Shown here one piece after another: positions 46,949 through 58,111 of a stretch of DNA of 64,000 nucleotides (position 1 is its first letter; each line of letters opens with the position of its first letter). The notes beneath the pieces were generated by a model. The model had not been told where the DNA came from. It saw only the letters and a program-made list of their open reading frames with translations, and ran no database searches. The position numbers and the translations under genes are program-made. The stretch is from Melampsora larici-populina 98AG31 (lineage: Eukaryota > Basidiomycota > Pucciniomycetes > Pucciniales > Melampsoraceae), in contig NW_006768800.1 in assembly GCF_000204055.1 (NCBI RefSeq), positions 851,103 to 915,102 on the forward strand, given 5' to 3'.

Positions 46949-49112
46949 TTATTTCTTATTAAAGAAGTCAGATACCAAAGCCTGCTTTAAAGAGCGTGTA
47001 TGAACCACACAAAAATGTCTGGTAGCAGCACAAATGGCAGCTTCAAAAGACTTCGCTTCGGATGTATCTGCATGCTTAACATACTCGGAAACAACGGAAA
47101 GAGATTGTTTGAAGGCGGAGTAGCTCGGGCGAGGAGGGGAAACCTCTATGATATCGGACGCGGTATCGTGATCTTCCTTAGTGTCTCGTTGAGTTATCGA
47201 TTCAAATATTTCATCTACAGTCCATTGCTCTAATCCACTAGAGTGCTCTCCCTGAGGATTGAGAAGCTCAGCAATCGACATTTGATTCCGTTGATTAACA
47301 AGGTTGAGCTGTTCAAGCTGGTCGAGATCTTCAGCCAACAGAGCCTTGGCTTCAGAATCCAAGACCTTTGAAAGGTTCATGTCGGAGTCTGATTGGAGGC
47401 AAGTAGGGCCGTCCTTTACCGATCCATCGGGATTTCGAGGTGAGATGATCCCAGTCTTACGGAAGCAATTCGATATTGTGCTTTCAGTGACACAGAACCA
47501 AGCATCTTGAGCCAATTTCATTGCATCGAGTTGATGTATCTTGTAGATTTCGGCGATCGGGACCTCTGAATCATAACGCTTCAGTGAATAGTTGATGAAG
47601 TTTGATTGGTAGCGACACTTGAATGTGGCTATTATTCCAGCATCCAAGGGTTGAATATGAGAAGTTAAATTGGGTGCAAAGAATTCTAAACGGATGTTTG
47701 TGAGCTTGTACTTGGGAGGCTCTCCATGCCCACTGAAGTTGTCAACTAGTAGGAGTATGTGTCGTTTTTGAACCGCAAGATCTTGGTCCCACTTCGTTAT
47801 CCAGCTACTGAACAGCTCAAAAGTCATCCATGCTTTGGTGTTGTTGCGGTAATAAAAACCAAGACTCTCGCCACTTTTCTTGTTGAAGCATGCAGGCTTG
47901 TTTGCCTTGCCAATAATGAAAGGTTCAATCTTTTCACCTTCGGCACTAGCAGCAAGGGCATAAGTCAATCTTCGCTTATCACCTTTAACCCCTGATGTTG
48001 GACCAAATGCAAGACCTTTGTCTGGGGGCATGCTAAAACATAAGCAGGTGATTGTTATCAATCAACGTTACACTGTATACATATGTTAAAGAGATAAGAT
48101 TTGAACCAACCCGTAGAAGAGACCAGTCTCATCCATGTTCCAAATATCTCGTGGATGGTAAAGGTTGGTAATTTCTTGGAGGCGTTGACGCTTGGCAGCG
48201 ACAGTATCGGGAAGGACGGAGCCTGCTTCTCCGTGCTTTCTTATGTGGCGTAAACCGTTCCAAGTCTTGAATCGAGTGAGCCATCCCTCACTAAGAGCAA
48301 GCCAGTCTTGTTCAGAGATTTTGAAGAGTTTAGCAAATTCACACCACTTGGCTCGTATCACATCGCCTGTGATTGTTAAGCCTGCAATGACAGCCTGTTG
48401 AACCCAGGCTTGAAGTGCTTCATCAACCTGTGGATGCTCGGCTGTGTTCTTTTGAGATCCAGTGTGACCAGCTCCATGATTCTGTTGAATCTTGTCCTTG
48501 TCTCGGACCCATTCTGAAACAAGTGGTTGCTTGATATTCAAATTGGGATAGATTGAAGCAAAGTGACGCGCAGTCTTAGATTGATTGCAACCATTCCGTT
48601 CGTACCAATCAAGGACTTCAACTCGCTGAGCCAGAGTTGATTGAGACTTTGTTGATTTATTCTTTTTACTTGTTGGTGGGGTATCTTCGCCTTTACTTTC
48701 CTCAGCTACACGTTTCTTGGAGCCTAAAACATTGAACAACACATCTTTTCAGCAAGTGAACAACTCAATTACAGCTTGAAGGTTACAGCTTACTTGGTTT
48801 TTTGGCAATCACTGCTTCCTTTGTCAGATTGAATTTCAAAATCAAAACTTCAAGTCTGTTCAGCTCATCCTTGTTGAATTGACTGGCAGCCTTAGCCACA
48901 TTTTCTTTGTCTTTGATCTTCCTCAATACAAGTGTTTCATCTATTAAGTTTCCAGCACAGTCTATGAATTGTTCATCCGCCTCCGACAATTTTTTCCCTT
49001 CACTCATAAGTTGCTTGAGAGGCTTGAGTCTTTTGTTGTTCTCTGTTTGTAGGGCATTGAAACCGGTTTCAATATCTGTTACGCTGAATTGTGAAAGGTC
49101 TTTTGGAAGCAT
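46949..49112 (-). CDS. pogo-like transposase with extra N-terminal domain, element 2
   Basis: Three exons, 49112-48794, 48723-48111 and 48032-46949, join in phases 1 and 2 to a 671-residue protein without interruption. Residues 1-106 form a helical, charged domain (DIETGFNALQTENNKRLKPL ... DEQFIDCAGNLIDETLVL) also found upstream of pogo element 1. Next come a Lys-rich linker (SKKRV...KKNKSTK), HTH 1 (TLAQRVEVLDWYERNG), the CENP-B/Tc5 HTH (VDEALQAWVQQAVIAGLTITG) and the DDE core: NMDETGLFYG, ILLLVDNFSGH and IQPLDAGIIATFKCRY, with three Asp residues. The C-terminal part is helical and ends KQALVSDFFNKK, similar to QSSITEYFN at the end of the element-1 protein. All catalytic residues and TIRs are present, so it could be active. 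Confidence 0.9.
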
Positions 49113-49328
49113 TTTGAGACTGATTATGCTGAAAAATACACAAGGATGCAGATTTTTTTCATAAATTTTCAGCTTTGGCAAATTTTGGTTATGGCTTTTG
49201 ACCTCAGGTTTCCCAAAAAAAACTATGGGTTAAGGGAATAGTGGGAGGTATGGGTTTTGGGCCACTTTTCCCCGCCCATAAATTTTATGGACCCAAATTT
49301 CTATGGGTTAGCCGGAAGTATGGGATTA

Positions 49329-49358
49329 GAGGGATATGGGTTTCGAGGGAGTCGACTG
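49329..49358 (-). repeat. right TIR of pogo element 2
   Basis: Reverse complement starts CAGTCGACTCCCTCGAAACC, followed by CATATCC. Confidence 0.85.
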
Positions 49359-50487
49359 TATCTTCATTTAGTATAGGGGAGTAAAAATTATCTCGGTTTA
49401 ATTCATTAAAGGCTTCTTCTCGATGTAAAGGCAATTGATGTTGAGGAGTTGATAGAAATGCTTGATTATTGGGTGATCGAGATTTGGGTGGAGGTGCTGA
49501 TGTGCTGTCATAACTAGATATGGCCGTAACATTTGGTTTGCTACCATAGATAACATCGAGTTCTTTGTACATCGGGCATTGGGCCTCTTGCTTCTGTTCG
49601 ACTGTTATGAACCCGTCAGCGATGTCTTGATCGGTCAATCCTTTACCAGTTTCCTTCCAGTACTTATTTGTTTCAATATATTTGCTTTTGATACGACCAT
49701 ACCTCTTGGCCAATTCGCTCCCATCAATACTCAACCTGGCTGAACTAGATGTGGTGGTGAGTCGAAGTCGATCATTATGCCTGATGTTAATTGTTGCAGC
49801 CAGTGCGTTCCATTCAGCACCACGGCTAAGACCACCAACCTGTGTCTTAGGGCCAGAACCCATCAACTTGGCATGATTAGCCGGCACACTCATATGATCG
49901 ATGAGAAAAGTGAGGTCGGTATCATCCAATCGGGGGTTTTTAGCTTCGTCTTGCTTTTGAGCTCGAAATTTGGAGTAGTTCATTCGGTTTTGGGATGGTA
50001 CAGAAGTTGCTGGAGCTTGTGGAGGAAGTACAGAAGTTGCTGGAGCTCGTGGTGGAAGTACAGAAGTTGCTGGAGCTCGTGGTGGAAGTACAGAAGTTGC
50101 TATCACAGGAACATTCTGAGTTGAAACCGGTACGTTCTTGGCTTTTTGAGCTTTAGACCTGCGAGTGAGTGCAGTCGTTATTCTGGTATCAGGCGGGAGA
50201 TTCAATTCTTCGAGCATTTTGGCGTTATCTTCCTTGACCTCGGCGTTACTGCGACGATTGCGAGTGATAGTTGGCTTGGATGATGAAGGTTTCATCTTGA
50301 CTGATGGCATAGAATCATAGGTAAGTAGTCGATAACAGTGGATAAAAAGATATAAACTCACCTCGATGTTGATTTCAAAATTGATATGTTTGGGAGTTGA
50401 GTGATAATGGATGATGTTCCAATACACTAAGAGCAAAATCAAACAAGCTTCCACAAGAACCACGATGAACGAATCGAACCAAACAAT

Positions 50488-50566
50488 CAAAAACCTCCCA
50501 GCAGAACGCGAGACCCCGAATCGTAGAACGGAGTCAAACAAACAGGGTCAAGCAAAGCAACTGGGA
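50488..50566. repeat. 79-bp direct duplication, copy A
   Basis: CAAAAACCTCCCAGCAGAAC ... AGCAACTGGGA, identical by eye to 50703-50781 (offset 215). Weaker similarity continues for about 100 nt past each copy. It lies upstream of the Harbinger DNA-binding-protein start. Confidence 0.85.
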
Positions 50567-50702
50567 AGGAGTTGAATTGAATGGTTGAAAGGTAAAAGAG
50601 GGTGTGGTTCGAGTAGGTATTGATCAATCGAGTCGATCGAGTCGATCTGTTTGATTGAGTGGGTTGTGATCGAGTATGATGTGTCAAATCAAACCAAAGA
50701 AG

Positions 50703-50781
50703 CAAAAACCTCCCAGCAGAACGCGAGACCCCGAATCGTAGAACGGAGTCAAACAAACAGGGTCAAGCAAAGCAACTGGGA
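50703..50781. repeat. 79-bp direct duplication, copy B
   Basis: Second copy of the unit at 50488-50566, part of a roughly 215-bp tandem duplication near the right end of Harbinger element 1. Confidence 0.85.
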
Positions 50782-51075
50782 TGTTAATGATCACAATGGT
50801 TGAAACGTAAAAGGAGGTAGACAGTGTAGGTATCGATCGATCAAATAGATTGAGTTGGTTGCGATTGAGAAAAGGGGCTTGAGTGGTTTACGGGTCTGAT
50901 TTATCACCAGATTTAGAGGGTTAAAACCTCCGGGTTATGTTTGGGTTTTCCGCTGTAGTCATAAGTATGTGTTTTACGAAAACGGGACACCTTTATGTTC
51001 ATCCCGTTTTTGTAAAATTTACTTAAGTTTATGCTCCGACGGCAATCTTTTTTACGGTTTTTTGTTTTAAATAAA

Positions 51076-51091
51076 TTGACTTGACACCCCC
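51076..51091 (-). repeat. right TIR of Harbinger element 1
   Basis: TTGACTTGACACCCCC, inverted match to 43663 onwards with one extra terminal base, followed by TAA. Confidence 0.8.
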
Positions 51092-51297
51092 TAATAGGGC
51101 AATTCAAGTTTGACTTTTAAGGCACATTTTTAGGTTTTAAGACATGCTTGATGTCCTTAAAACAAAACTTATATTTTAAGACCACCAAGCCACCTCTAGA
51201 GGTGGCTTGGTGATTTATAAATTATAAGTCTTTTGGCCCATACACAAAAAATCGGTTGAGGGCAGGTGAGACAAGGTTTAAAGACGTTCACCTGCCC

Positions 51298-51740
51298 TCT
51301 CTTTCTCCCATACCCTCCTCTCCCTCTCCCATACCCTCCTCTCCCTCTCTCATACCCTCTCTCTCTCTCTCTCTCTTTCGTACCCTTTCTCCTTCCACTT
51401 CAAATCATCCTCTCATTCTCATCCTGGCTCTTCCACTTCACATCCTCCGCTCTTCCACTTCAAATCATCCTCTCATTCTCGTCCTGGCTCTTCCACTTCA
51501 AATCATCCTGGCTCTTCCACTTTGCATCCTCTGCTCTTCCACTTCAAATCATCCTGGCTCTTCCACTTTGCATCCTCCACTCTTCACTTTGAATCATCCT
51601 CTCATTCTCAATCAACTTTTATTCAAATCATCCTCTCATTCTTGTCGTGGCTCTTCCACTTCAAATCATCCTCTCATTCTCAATCAACTTTTATTCAATC
51701 TGATCTCATTCTCAATCAACTCATTTCATTTGATCTGATT
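51298..51740 (+). repeat. pyrimidine-rich tandem repeats
   Basis: Runs of CT (51356-51376) and repeated CCCATACCCTCCTCTCCCTC, then many copies of CTTCCACTTCAAATCATCCT with CTCATTCTCATCCTGG. Unit lengths vary from 19 to about 60. It precedes the start of the element-2 DNA-binding-protein gene. Confidence 0.8.
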
Positions 51741-51930
51741 ACTTTTGTCATTACTTATTTGATTCAATCTGAATGTCGATCAACTTCAAACAATCAAATC
51801 AGATTCAAGTCTCTCTCTCTCTTGATCTGATTACTTTCATCTTTACTTATTTGATTTGATCCAAATCCCAATCTGATTACTTTCATCTTTACTTATATGA
51901 TTCAATCAAAATCTTGATCAACTTCAAACA

Positions 51931-53875
51931 ATGGCCACATCAGGTGAACGTGATAATTTGGTAAGTTTTCCCTGCCCATCTTCCCAAATCTCAGATATGC
52001 ATGGCTGACATTGGAAACATCACAGGTTTCCTGTACACCTCGCCAAACTAAAGCTCAGCTTGAGGCGGATCTTGCTGCCAGTGGACGCACAGGCAAGGGC
52101 AAGGCTACACCTGCCGAAGTTTGAAGATCACTTGTGGCCGCCAAAGCACGAAATCAATCAGTCCAACCAATCAATTCGGCATCAAATACTCAGGCCCCTC
52201 TTGTAGCAAAAACTCCTGGCGCTAAACCCCCTCCCAAATCTAAACCAATTCCATTAGTCCCTTCATCCACATCATACCAAGGCCCAGTTCTCCAAAAAGC
52301 CAACTACGAAGAAATCCTGGCCCACTTGGATTGTCCTAATTTCCGGAATGCAATTTTTGGTGGTGGCGGCAAAACAAAGATCACCGGACAGTTGATGCTT
52401 CCAAAAATGATATTAAATGAATTAGCAAGTACCATCAATAACAGTTACAATCTTTGACACGACACTACAAAAATGAGACTTACTGGTCGTCCACTCAAAC
52501 TGCGAGTGGACCAATGGAAAGGAAGATATATGGATGCTAAGCGTGAAAGTGCAGTTACCGGTTTTGGAACTACCAAGGAGGACAATAAGCGTGGTATTTG
52601 GACTGTGCCCAACAAGCTTGAGTTTATGTGTCCCTGGTACACCCAGATGGACAACATCTTCAAAGACAAAGGAAATGTCAATGCATTTGGCCTTATGGAT
52701 AGTGGCCTTATTGAAGATGATGATGGTGAAGTTGAAGAGGGGATAGATGAAGATGGCGAATGGGATCAAGATGACAACAACAAAAACTTAGATGAAGAAT
52801 TTGCAGGTGGACTGGAAATGGTTATCTCAGAATCTGAAAACGATGAAGAATATTGTGGAGTTGAAGTTGTGATTTCGGATTCTAAAGTTGTGATTTTGGA
52901 TTCTGAAGATAATCAACTCTTGAAGCATCAAACAAACACTGTTAGCTCTGATGATGGCCTCCCACCCCCTTGTACCAACTTCAATGATGTTGAAGGTAGA
53001 GAGCCACCACCTCTTTCACATAAGAGGAACAGTAGATTAGTAAGATTATTTCTACTCTTTCTACTCTTTTTGATTTGTTTCTATTTTTTTTTTCTACTTT
53101 GTTTTTTCATCTTTCCATTACCTTCATCAAGTCTCGAAGAGAGAAAGGTCTCACAGCGGCTGAACTTGCACTAGACGACTCTGGTGGTGATGAGACTGAA
53201 ACTAAACGATCTAAAACTTTTGAGCCAATGAAGAATCCTCAATTACCTTTGAAATCGACTGATATCAAAGCACCTGCACGTGAAATTGCACGTAAACTCT
53301 GCACTCCTGCTATCCGTCATAATCAGCCTAGCAAGAAATCCAAACCAGCCGACTTGTCCGAGATTCAATTTCCCGCAATTCCACAAGCTTCCACCTCCAC
53401 TGCTTTGGGTAACCGCACTATAAAATCTACTACTAAACCTTTGGCCAGTTGTGGAATGAATCCCCTACCATTGATTGATCCAGCAAATGTTTGAAGTCGG
53501 GATTTCAAGAATCCTATAGCATCAGCCCTTCAGAGTGGAAGCCAACAGAAGCTGGAAATCCTCAAGGAAAATCCAGACTGGGGACATGATTTTGAGGACA
53601 AGAAGTACCAGGAAGCCAAGCTCAAGTTAACAAGCTGATTGGACTGGAGTAGAGAAAAGTATTACCTTGAGCGCAAAGAAGCCAAAGAGATAGCTGCTGC
53701 ACAGACCATTGCCATCAAACAACACGAGAGAAATCAACTAGCGAAAGATCTTGCTTTAGTGGGCAAGACACCAGCAGAGGTTCTAAATTACTTGAAAATC
53801 ATCTTTCCCAATGAGCCCAATAGCAAGATACCTCCCAAAGAGCCCAATAGCCAAGGTTTGCCTTCTTTTTCATAA
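51931..53875 (+). pseudogene. Harbinger element 2 DNA-binding protein gene, decayed
   Basis: ATG at 51931 (MATSGERDNL), a GT-AG intron, then VSCTPRQTKAQLEADLAASG and an in-frame TGA near 52122. It continues with ANYEEILAHLDCPNFRNAIF, GGGGKTKITGQLMLPKMILN, a stop near 52456, then LKLRVDQWKGRYMDAKRESA, WTVPNKLEFMCPWYTQMDNIF and an acidic region. After a pyrimidine-rich intron-like stretch (53040-53130) come a basic linker, stops near 53492 and 53636, and the C-terminal helix DWSREKYYLERKEAKEIAA ... TPAEVLNYLKIIFP. The layout (SANT-like domain, acidic/basic linker, WxxEK helix) matches the gene in element 1, so it is the same protein family. At least four nonsense codons make it non-functional. 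Confidence 0.72.
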
Positions 53876-54109
53876 TGTCCAGGTGATGTAGTTTTCTGAT
53901 TTTGATACTTTTTTATCTCAGTTTGAACAGGTTTCTAATTTGATTCTGTCTTAATCAATGTCTTTATGTTTTTATTCATTTCATCAAATCAAGACTCAAC
54001 TGCTCAGTTGAACGTTTTAGCTCTCATTCAATCGTCATTGATCAGTCAATTTTATTATTTCACTTACCAGTTTTCAATTTATTCATGATGTTAATTTTTG
54101 CACCAATTC

Positions 54110-54132
54110 AATTCAATTCAATTCAATCAAAA
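54110..54132 (+). repeat. AATTC microsatellite
   Basis: Four to five copies of AATTC/CAATT in tandem. Confidence 0.6.
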
Positions 54133-54318
54133 CTTCAAACACAAAATTGAAATTATCAAATTAAATCAAATGAATCAATGAATCGAATGCTGTTTTGTTT
54201 CTTCAAAGTTCCAATTTCTTATTTACAAATGTTTTATGTAGTGTTTCTTTTATCAAATCATGTAGCGTTTTTCTTTTGATTTCATCCTTCAAGTCTCAAA
54301 ACCAGTCCTGTCAAAATC

Positions 54319-54625
54319 AAATCCTTCAACACATCCAATCTACTGAACTACTTGTCAGTCTCAAACCCAGTCTCAACCAATCCTTGGCAATTCCAGAAAT
54401 CACATTGCTTTCAATCGAATCCTTCAACACATCCAATCTACTGAACTACTTGTCAGTCTCAAACCCAGTGCTATCAAAATCAACCAATCCTTGGCAATTC
54501 TAGAAATCACATTGCTTTCAATCAAATCCTTCAACACATCCAATCTACTGAACTACTTGTCAGTCTCAAACCCAGTGCTATCAAAATCAACCAATCCTTG
54601 GCAATTCTAGAAATCACATTGCTTT
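54319..54625 (+). repeat. three tandem copies of a ~100-bp unit
   Basis: The string ATCCTTCAACACATCCAATC recurs at about 54321, 54419 and 54526. Each unit continues through CAAACCCAGT and CCAATCCTTGGCAATTC to CACATTGCTTTCAATC. Periods are about 98 and 107. No gene is present here. Confidence 0.85.
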
Positions 54626-56091
54626 CAACAATTGCTTTCAATCAATCAAGTCAAAACCATGAATTTGTAAAAGAATCACTATCCTCTTCTAGTTGCACCT
54701 CATATTTGGTCAGATTTATCGAGTCAAAACATCAAAAACGACCAATCACCTGCAAAACAAATGTGTGTTGTGTTAAAACATCTAAACCAGCTAGCTAATC
54801 TGAAATCACCACCTAGTAAATTTAATTGATCAGTATTGTCATTTGAGGATATCGCAGAATGATGCACAAGTTATTACTTCATAGACTTCCACTTTTTTCT
54901 CCTTCACTCAGTGCAAAAAGTTTCAAAAGTCAAAAAAAATCTTCTGCTTAATCACAAAACCAGCCTTGAAAACACAAAAAAAACTTTATACTTCATTAAA
55001 AAACAACAAATGTACATTTTCTTTCTGCCATTGTGTTTGTAGAGTTAAAAAAACTTTTGATTGTAAATGAAATTTTGTATTTGCATGAACTTTTGAGAGT
55101 GAGAGAAATTAAAGAAAATGTGAGTTTCAATTAGACCAATGAAATAGTAAGTGAATAAACAAATTGTGTTTAATTGAGAATTCTCACACGCATCATCAAC
55201 ATCAAAACAGAAGTGAAAATAAAACAAATTAGAACATGGGAAGGACACCACTTTGCCAGCTGTAAGCAACAGCATGATCAGGCACAACCTCCCTCATTGC
55301 TCTTCCACGCTCCACCACATCAGCATTCAAGCTCATGTAATTCAAATTTGTGACAGCCGGCAGGTCAATTTCATTATTGATGATGTCTTGTATACAATCC
55401 CACACATTTCCCAAGCTTGCTAGCATGTTGCTAAGTATCACACAGAATTGAATCCAATTAAGAATGTGTTCCATATCTTCCGGATTGTTCAAGGCCAGGC
55501 GTAAACACTGCAGCGAGGCCCAGCAAAGCTTACAAACTCCAATGGAGTGCTTGTTACATACTTGTACTTTTGCCACACACCAGTTAAAGTCACGATTTCT
55601 GTCAATCTCTGCAGCTTGGCCTTTGTAAGATGGCACAACTGTCTTGGTTGGTGTATAAGCAGAGTTGGCGATGAGGTACTCGCCTGCCGCGTATGAAGAG
55701 GAATATGTGAGTGCAAAATACCTGGATAGGAGTTCAAAAACTATGTACCTTCATCAAAGTATCGCTCTGGATTGATGGCAATGTTGGATTTGTTATAAAC
55801 CGTACTATCACAACACAATCCTGGCCACCCAGCATAGATGTAAGTGATTCTTTGATCACAATCACAAATAATTTGAATGTCGATGGAATATCTATGCTTG
55901 TGATCAAAGAAAACCTCTCCATCGACTCCAGGTCTTTGACATAAGGGGATAGTTGTCCCATCAACAAAGGCAACACATCCCGGGAAGCCTTCACCATCAA
56001 TTACGTGAGAGATGGCCTTACACCTTTTACTGTTTGGCCACCAAAGGTATGATTTACCTCAATCTAAAATGGCTTTGATGACCCAGCGCGT

Positions 56092-58111
56092 TGTGGAAAT
56101 CAAAATGTCAGAAGGGTTCAATCTTTAATCTTATAAAATATCTACAAGTTGAATTTCTTTCAAGAGATATACTCAAGACTCTTTAGATCATTCAAGGATC
56201 TTGATGAGATTCCGGCATCTTTATTCACTACTCTCATTTTTTTCTAGTTACTTGAATCATCAACACATAAACATCAATGTTTTGTGTTTTAACTTACAAA
56301 TCAACAAAAGATCTCCATAAGATGAAACACATAGAGAACAGAGTCAATATTCAATCCATTCTCTCACAATGGCACTTCCAATCAGATTATTAGTATCATT
56401 CATTTCATTCATTATAGCTTTTATTGTTTGATTACAGCTTATAACAAGGCAAATTTGAAGATACATATGAAACAAAAATAATTACAAGGAAGCTTTGAAT
56501 AAGACAATAAGATGCATTAAATAAACACCTAATGCACAGACCAAAATCAAAAATCAAGTAGTGTTAGTGTCAAGAATAAGATTAAGAATGAAGTGAAGCT
56601 ATACATTAATTGAAGAGTGTCCACATACTTGACATGAGGATCGATTTTGGGGTATATACCTAAAAAAAACAATTAGGAAGTGTTAGTGGGATGTGAAATA
56701 AGAAACAAATCAGATATGGAAGTTTGATGAGAAAGTTTGAAGGTGGTAGTTAGAAAGAGGCTGGGATCGATTTGATTGTAGTCGCATCTATGAAGAGATG
56801 AAGCCAAGACTCACCTTAGTTCATACCTTCATCAAAAGATCAAAATCGAAATTAAAAGATAATAGAAACTTCGATTTTGAGGTCCAGAGTTGAAACTAAA
56901 TTGATATCAGAACTCGAGATCGAAATTGGATAGAGCATGATGAAGATGGTATTGATAGGATGATCGATTTTGGGGTACAATCCCTATAGAGAAATCATAA
57001 TTAAAGTAGAATGAAATCAGAGCTGGAGATCGAAAAGTTAACAATCAATATTAGATGATGAACAATATAAGAAAACAAATAAGAGAAGGAAGAGAAAACA
57101 CTTACATAGTAGAAGAGATGATAAAACTACTTTGAGAATGATCGGTCTGAGGAAAAGAACAGGTTGGGGTTGAGATAGTTGAGATGTGAATGATCGAGTT
57201 GGGGTTTGGGATCGAGGAAAGGTATAAAGAGGGCTTCACTTGAGAGGAGAAGGGCGGAGAATCAATCCATCAGTTGATCAAGTCGCGTGTGTGTCCTTGT
57301 GTGTCTGTTTTGTTTTATGTGTGTGTTATCGAGTGTTTTTTTGTTAGTGTCTATGTTTGTGTTGTGTGTTTGAAATAGTCCTAAAAGTTATTTAATAAGA
57401 GTATAGTTTTCTTTGATTCAGTAGTAGAACTTCTTTGATAAAAGAGACAAAGAAGATTACTCCTACCTTGAGTTTAATTGTTATCAGGTGTTATTGTGTG
57501 CTTTCTTTCTTTTTTTTCGCTGAGCTCGGTGATTGAAGTGTATAGTCTTATAAATTTTGTTAGAGTCTTATTTTTATTTAATTATTATATTTTATTACCT
57601 CAAAAATCGAAATTTGGCCCCGAGTCCAAGTACTATACCTTCCGGATAAAACCCCACCACCGACAAAGCCTCTTCCCCCTCTTTACTACCATAATTGCAC
57701 TTGTGTGTGATTTACATCAAGTTTCGCCAAACCTGCCTCTTGATCCAAGTCGAGGCCAGGTCAAGTCAGGTTCGGGAATTTATTCCAGTCCTGTACAGCT
57801 GTGTTACACCAGCGTAACATTCAACAATCAACCACAATTCACATATCCTTGCATTACCACCTTGTGTAGGGTGGTGTGTAGTATTGTTAGACTCTGCCAA
57901 ACGCTGCACATCCAACCGTGTGGTGTAAACTAGGTTTCAGAAAACCTTAAAAAGACAAAGAAGTAAAATTGAGAAGCCTCATCTTAAAACTTGAAATCAT
58001 TTTTGAAGGACAAGGGCAGCTTTGCAGCACCTGTAGTTTCATCCGCTCTCACAAGTGGTGATTCTTCCCCTCTCCGGCTCAGCCTACGCTACACTGCGTA
58101 GGAGTTCTACA
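56092..58111 (+). repeat. solo LTR, copy 2
   Basis: 2020 bp, TGTGGAAATC...GAGTTCTACA, the same family as copy 1 (11401-14293) and without its nested element. Flanks GCGT and GGGT look like a 4-bp target duplication with one mismatch. Deleting the LTR restores the N-C-T-R-W reading of the Harbinger transposase, confirming the ends. Confidence 0.87.
57223..57228 (+). promoter_or_regulatory. TATA box of LTR copy 2
   Basis: GGTATAAAGAGGGCTTCACT, conserved with copy 1 at 12541; probable U3 core promoter on the plus strand. Confidence 0.5.

Larger units (their letters stand above)
46727..49358 (-). mobile_element. pogo/Tc1-like DNA transposon 2 (apparently intact)
   Basis: A 2.63-kb element. The left end is CAGTCAACTCCCTCAAAACC and the right end (reverse complement) CAGTCGACTCCCTCGAAACC, with TA at 46725-46726 and 49359-49360. 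Removing the element and one TA restores an open frame in the surrounding Harbinger gene (GAA-GAT-ATT-TCA...), so the insertion is precise. Both subterminal regions contain many AACCCATA/TATGGGTT words. It encodes one transposase with a fully open spliced frame. Confidence 0.9.
45544..50310 (-). pseudogene. Harbinger element 1 DNA-binding protein gene, split by pogo 2
   Basis: ATG at 50310 (MPSVKMKPSSSKPTITR). Exon sequence runs to 49361, is interrupted by pogo element 2 (46727-49358), and resumes in the same frame at 46726. The Myb/SANT-like domain (about residues 155-265) shows LDDTDLTFLIDHM, GLSRGAEWNALAATINI, KRYGRIKSKYIETNKYWKETG and CPMYKELDVIYGSKPNV, typical of the second Harbinger protein that helps the transposase bind DNA and enter the nucleus. 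After a GT-AG intron (donor GTAATTC, acceptor AAACCTAG near 46446) come an Asn/Gln-rich repeat tract and a C-terminal helical region (EKEKWETQQVREDAKSASEA ... EEIKEYIDFLFPPSETA). At least two in-frame stops and one frameshift lie in this 3' part, so the gene is dead even without the insertion. Confidence 0.75.
43663..51091. mobile_element. PIF/Harbinger element 1 (two-gene), with nested pogo element
   Basis: The left end is GGGGTGTCAAGTCAAG and the right end (reverse complement) GGGGGTGTCAAGTCAA, flanked by TAA at 43660-43662 and 51092-51094, the usual Harbinger TWA duplication. It holds a transposase gene (+, 43936-45253) and a convergent DNA-binding-protein gene (-, 50310-45544), the normal two-gene Harbinger layout. 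Both subterminal regions fold into hairpins (arms near 43683-43715/43729-43776 and 50970-51020). Pogo element 2 sits inside the second gene; without it the element is about 4.8 kb. Confidence 0.87.

Noticed and set aside
48783..49112. Separate accessory gene upstream of the pogo-2 transposase
   Set aside because: A donor GTAAGC at 48793 and acceptor TTTTAG at 48724 join it in frame to the HTH exon, so it is an N-terminal exon, not a second gene.
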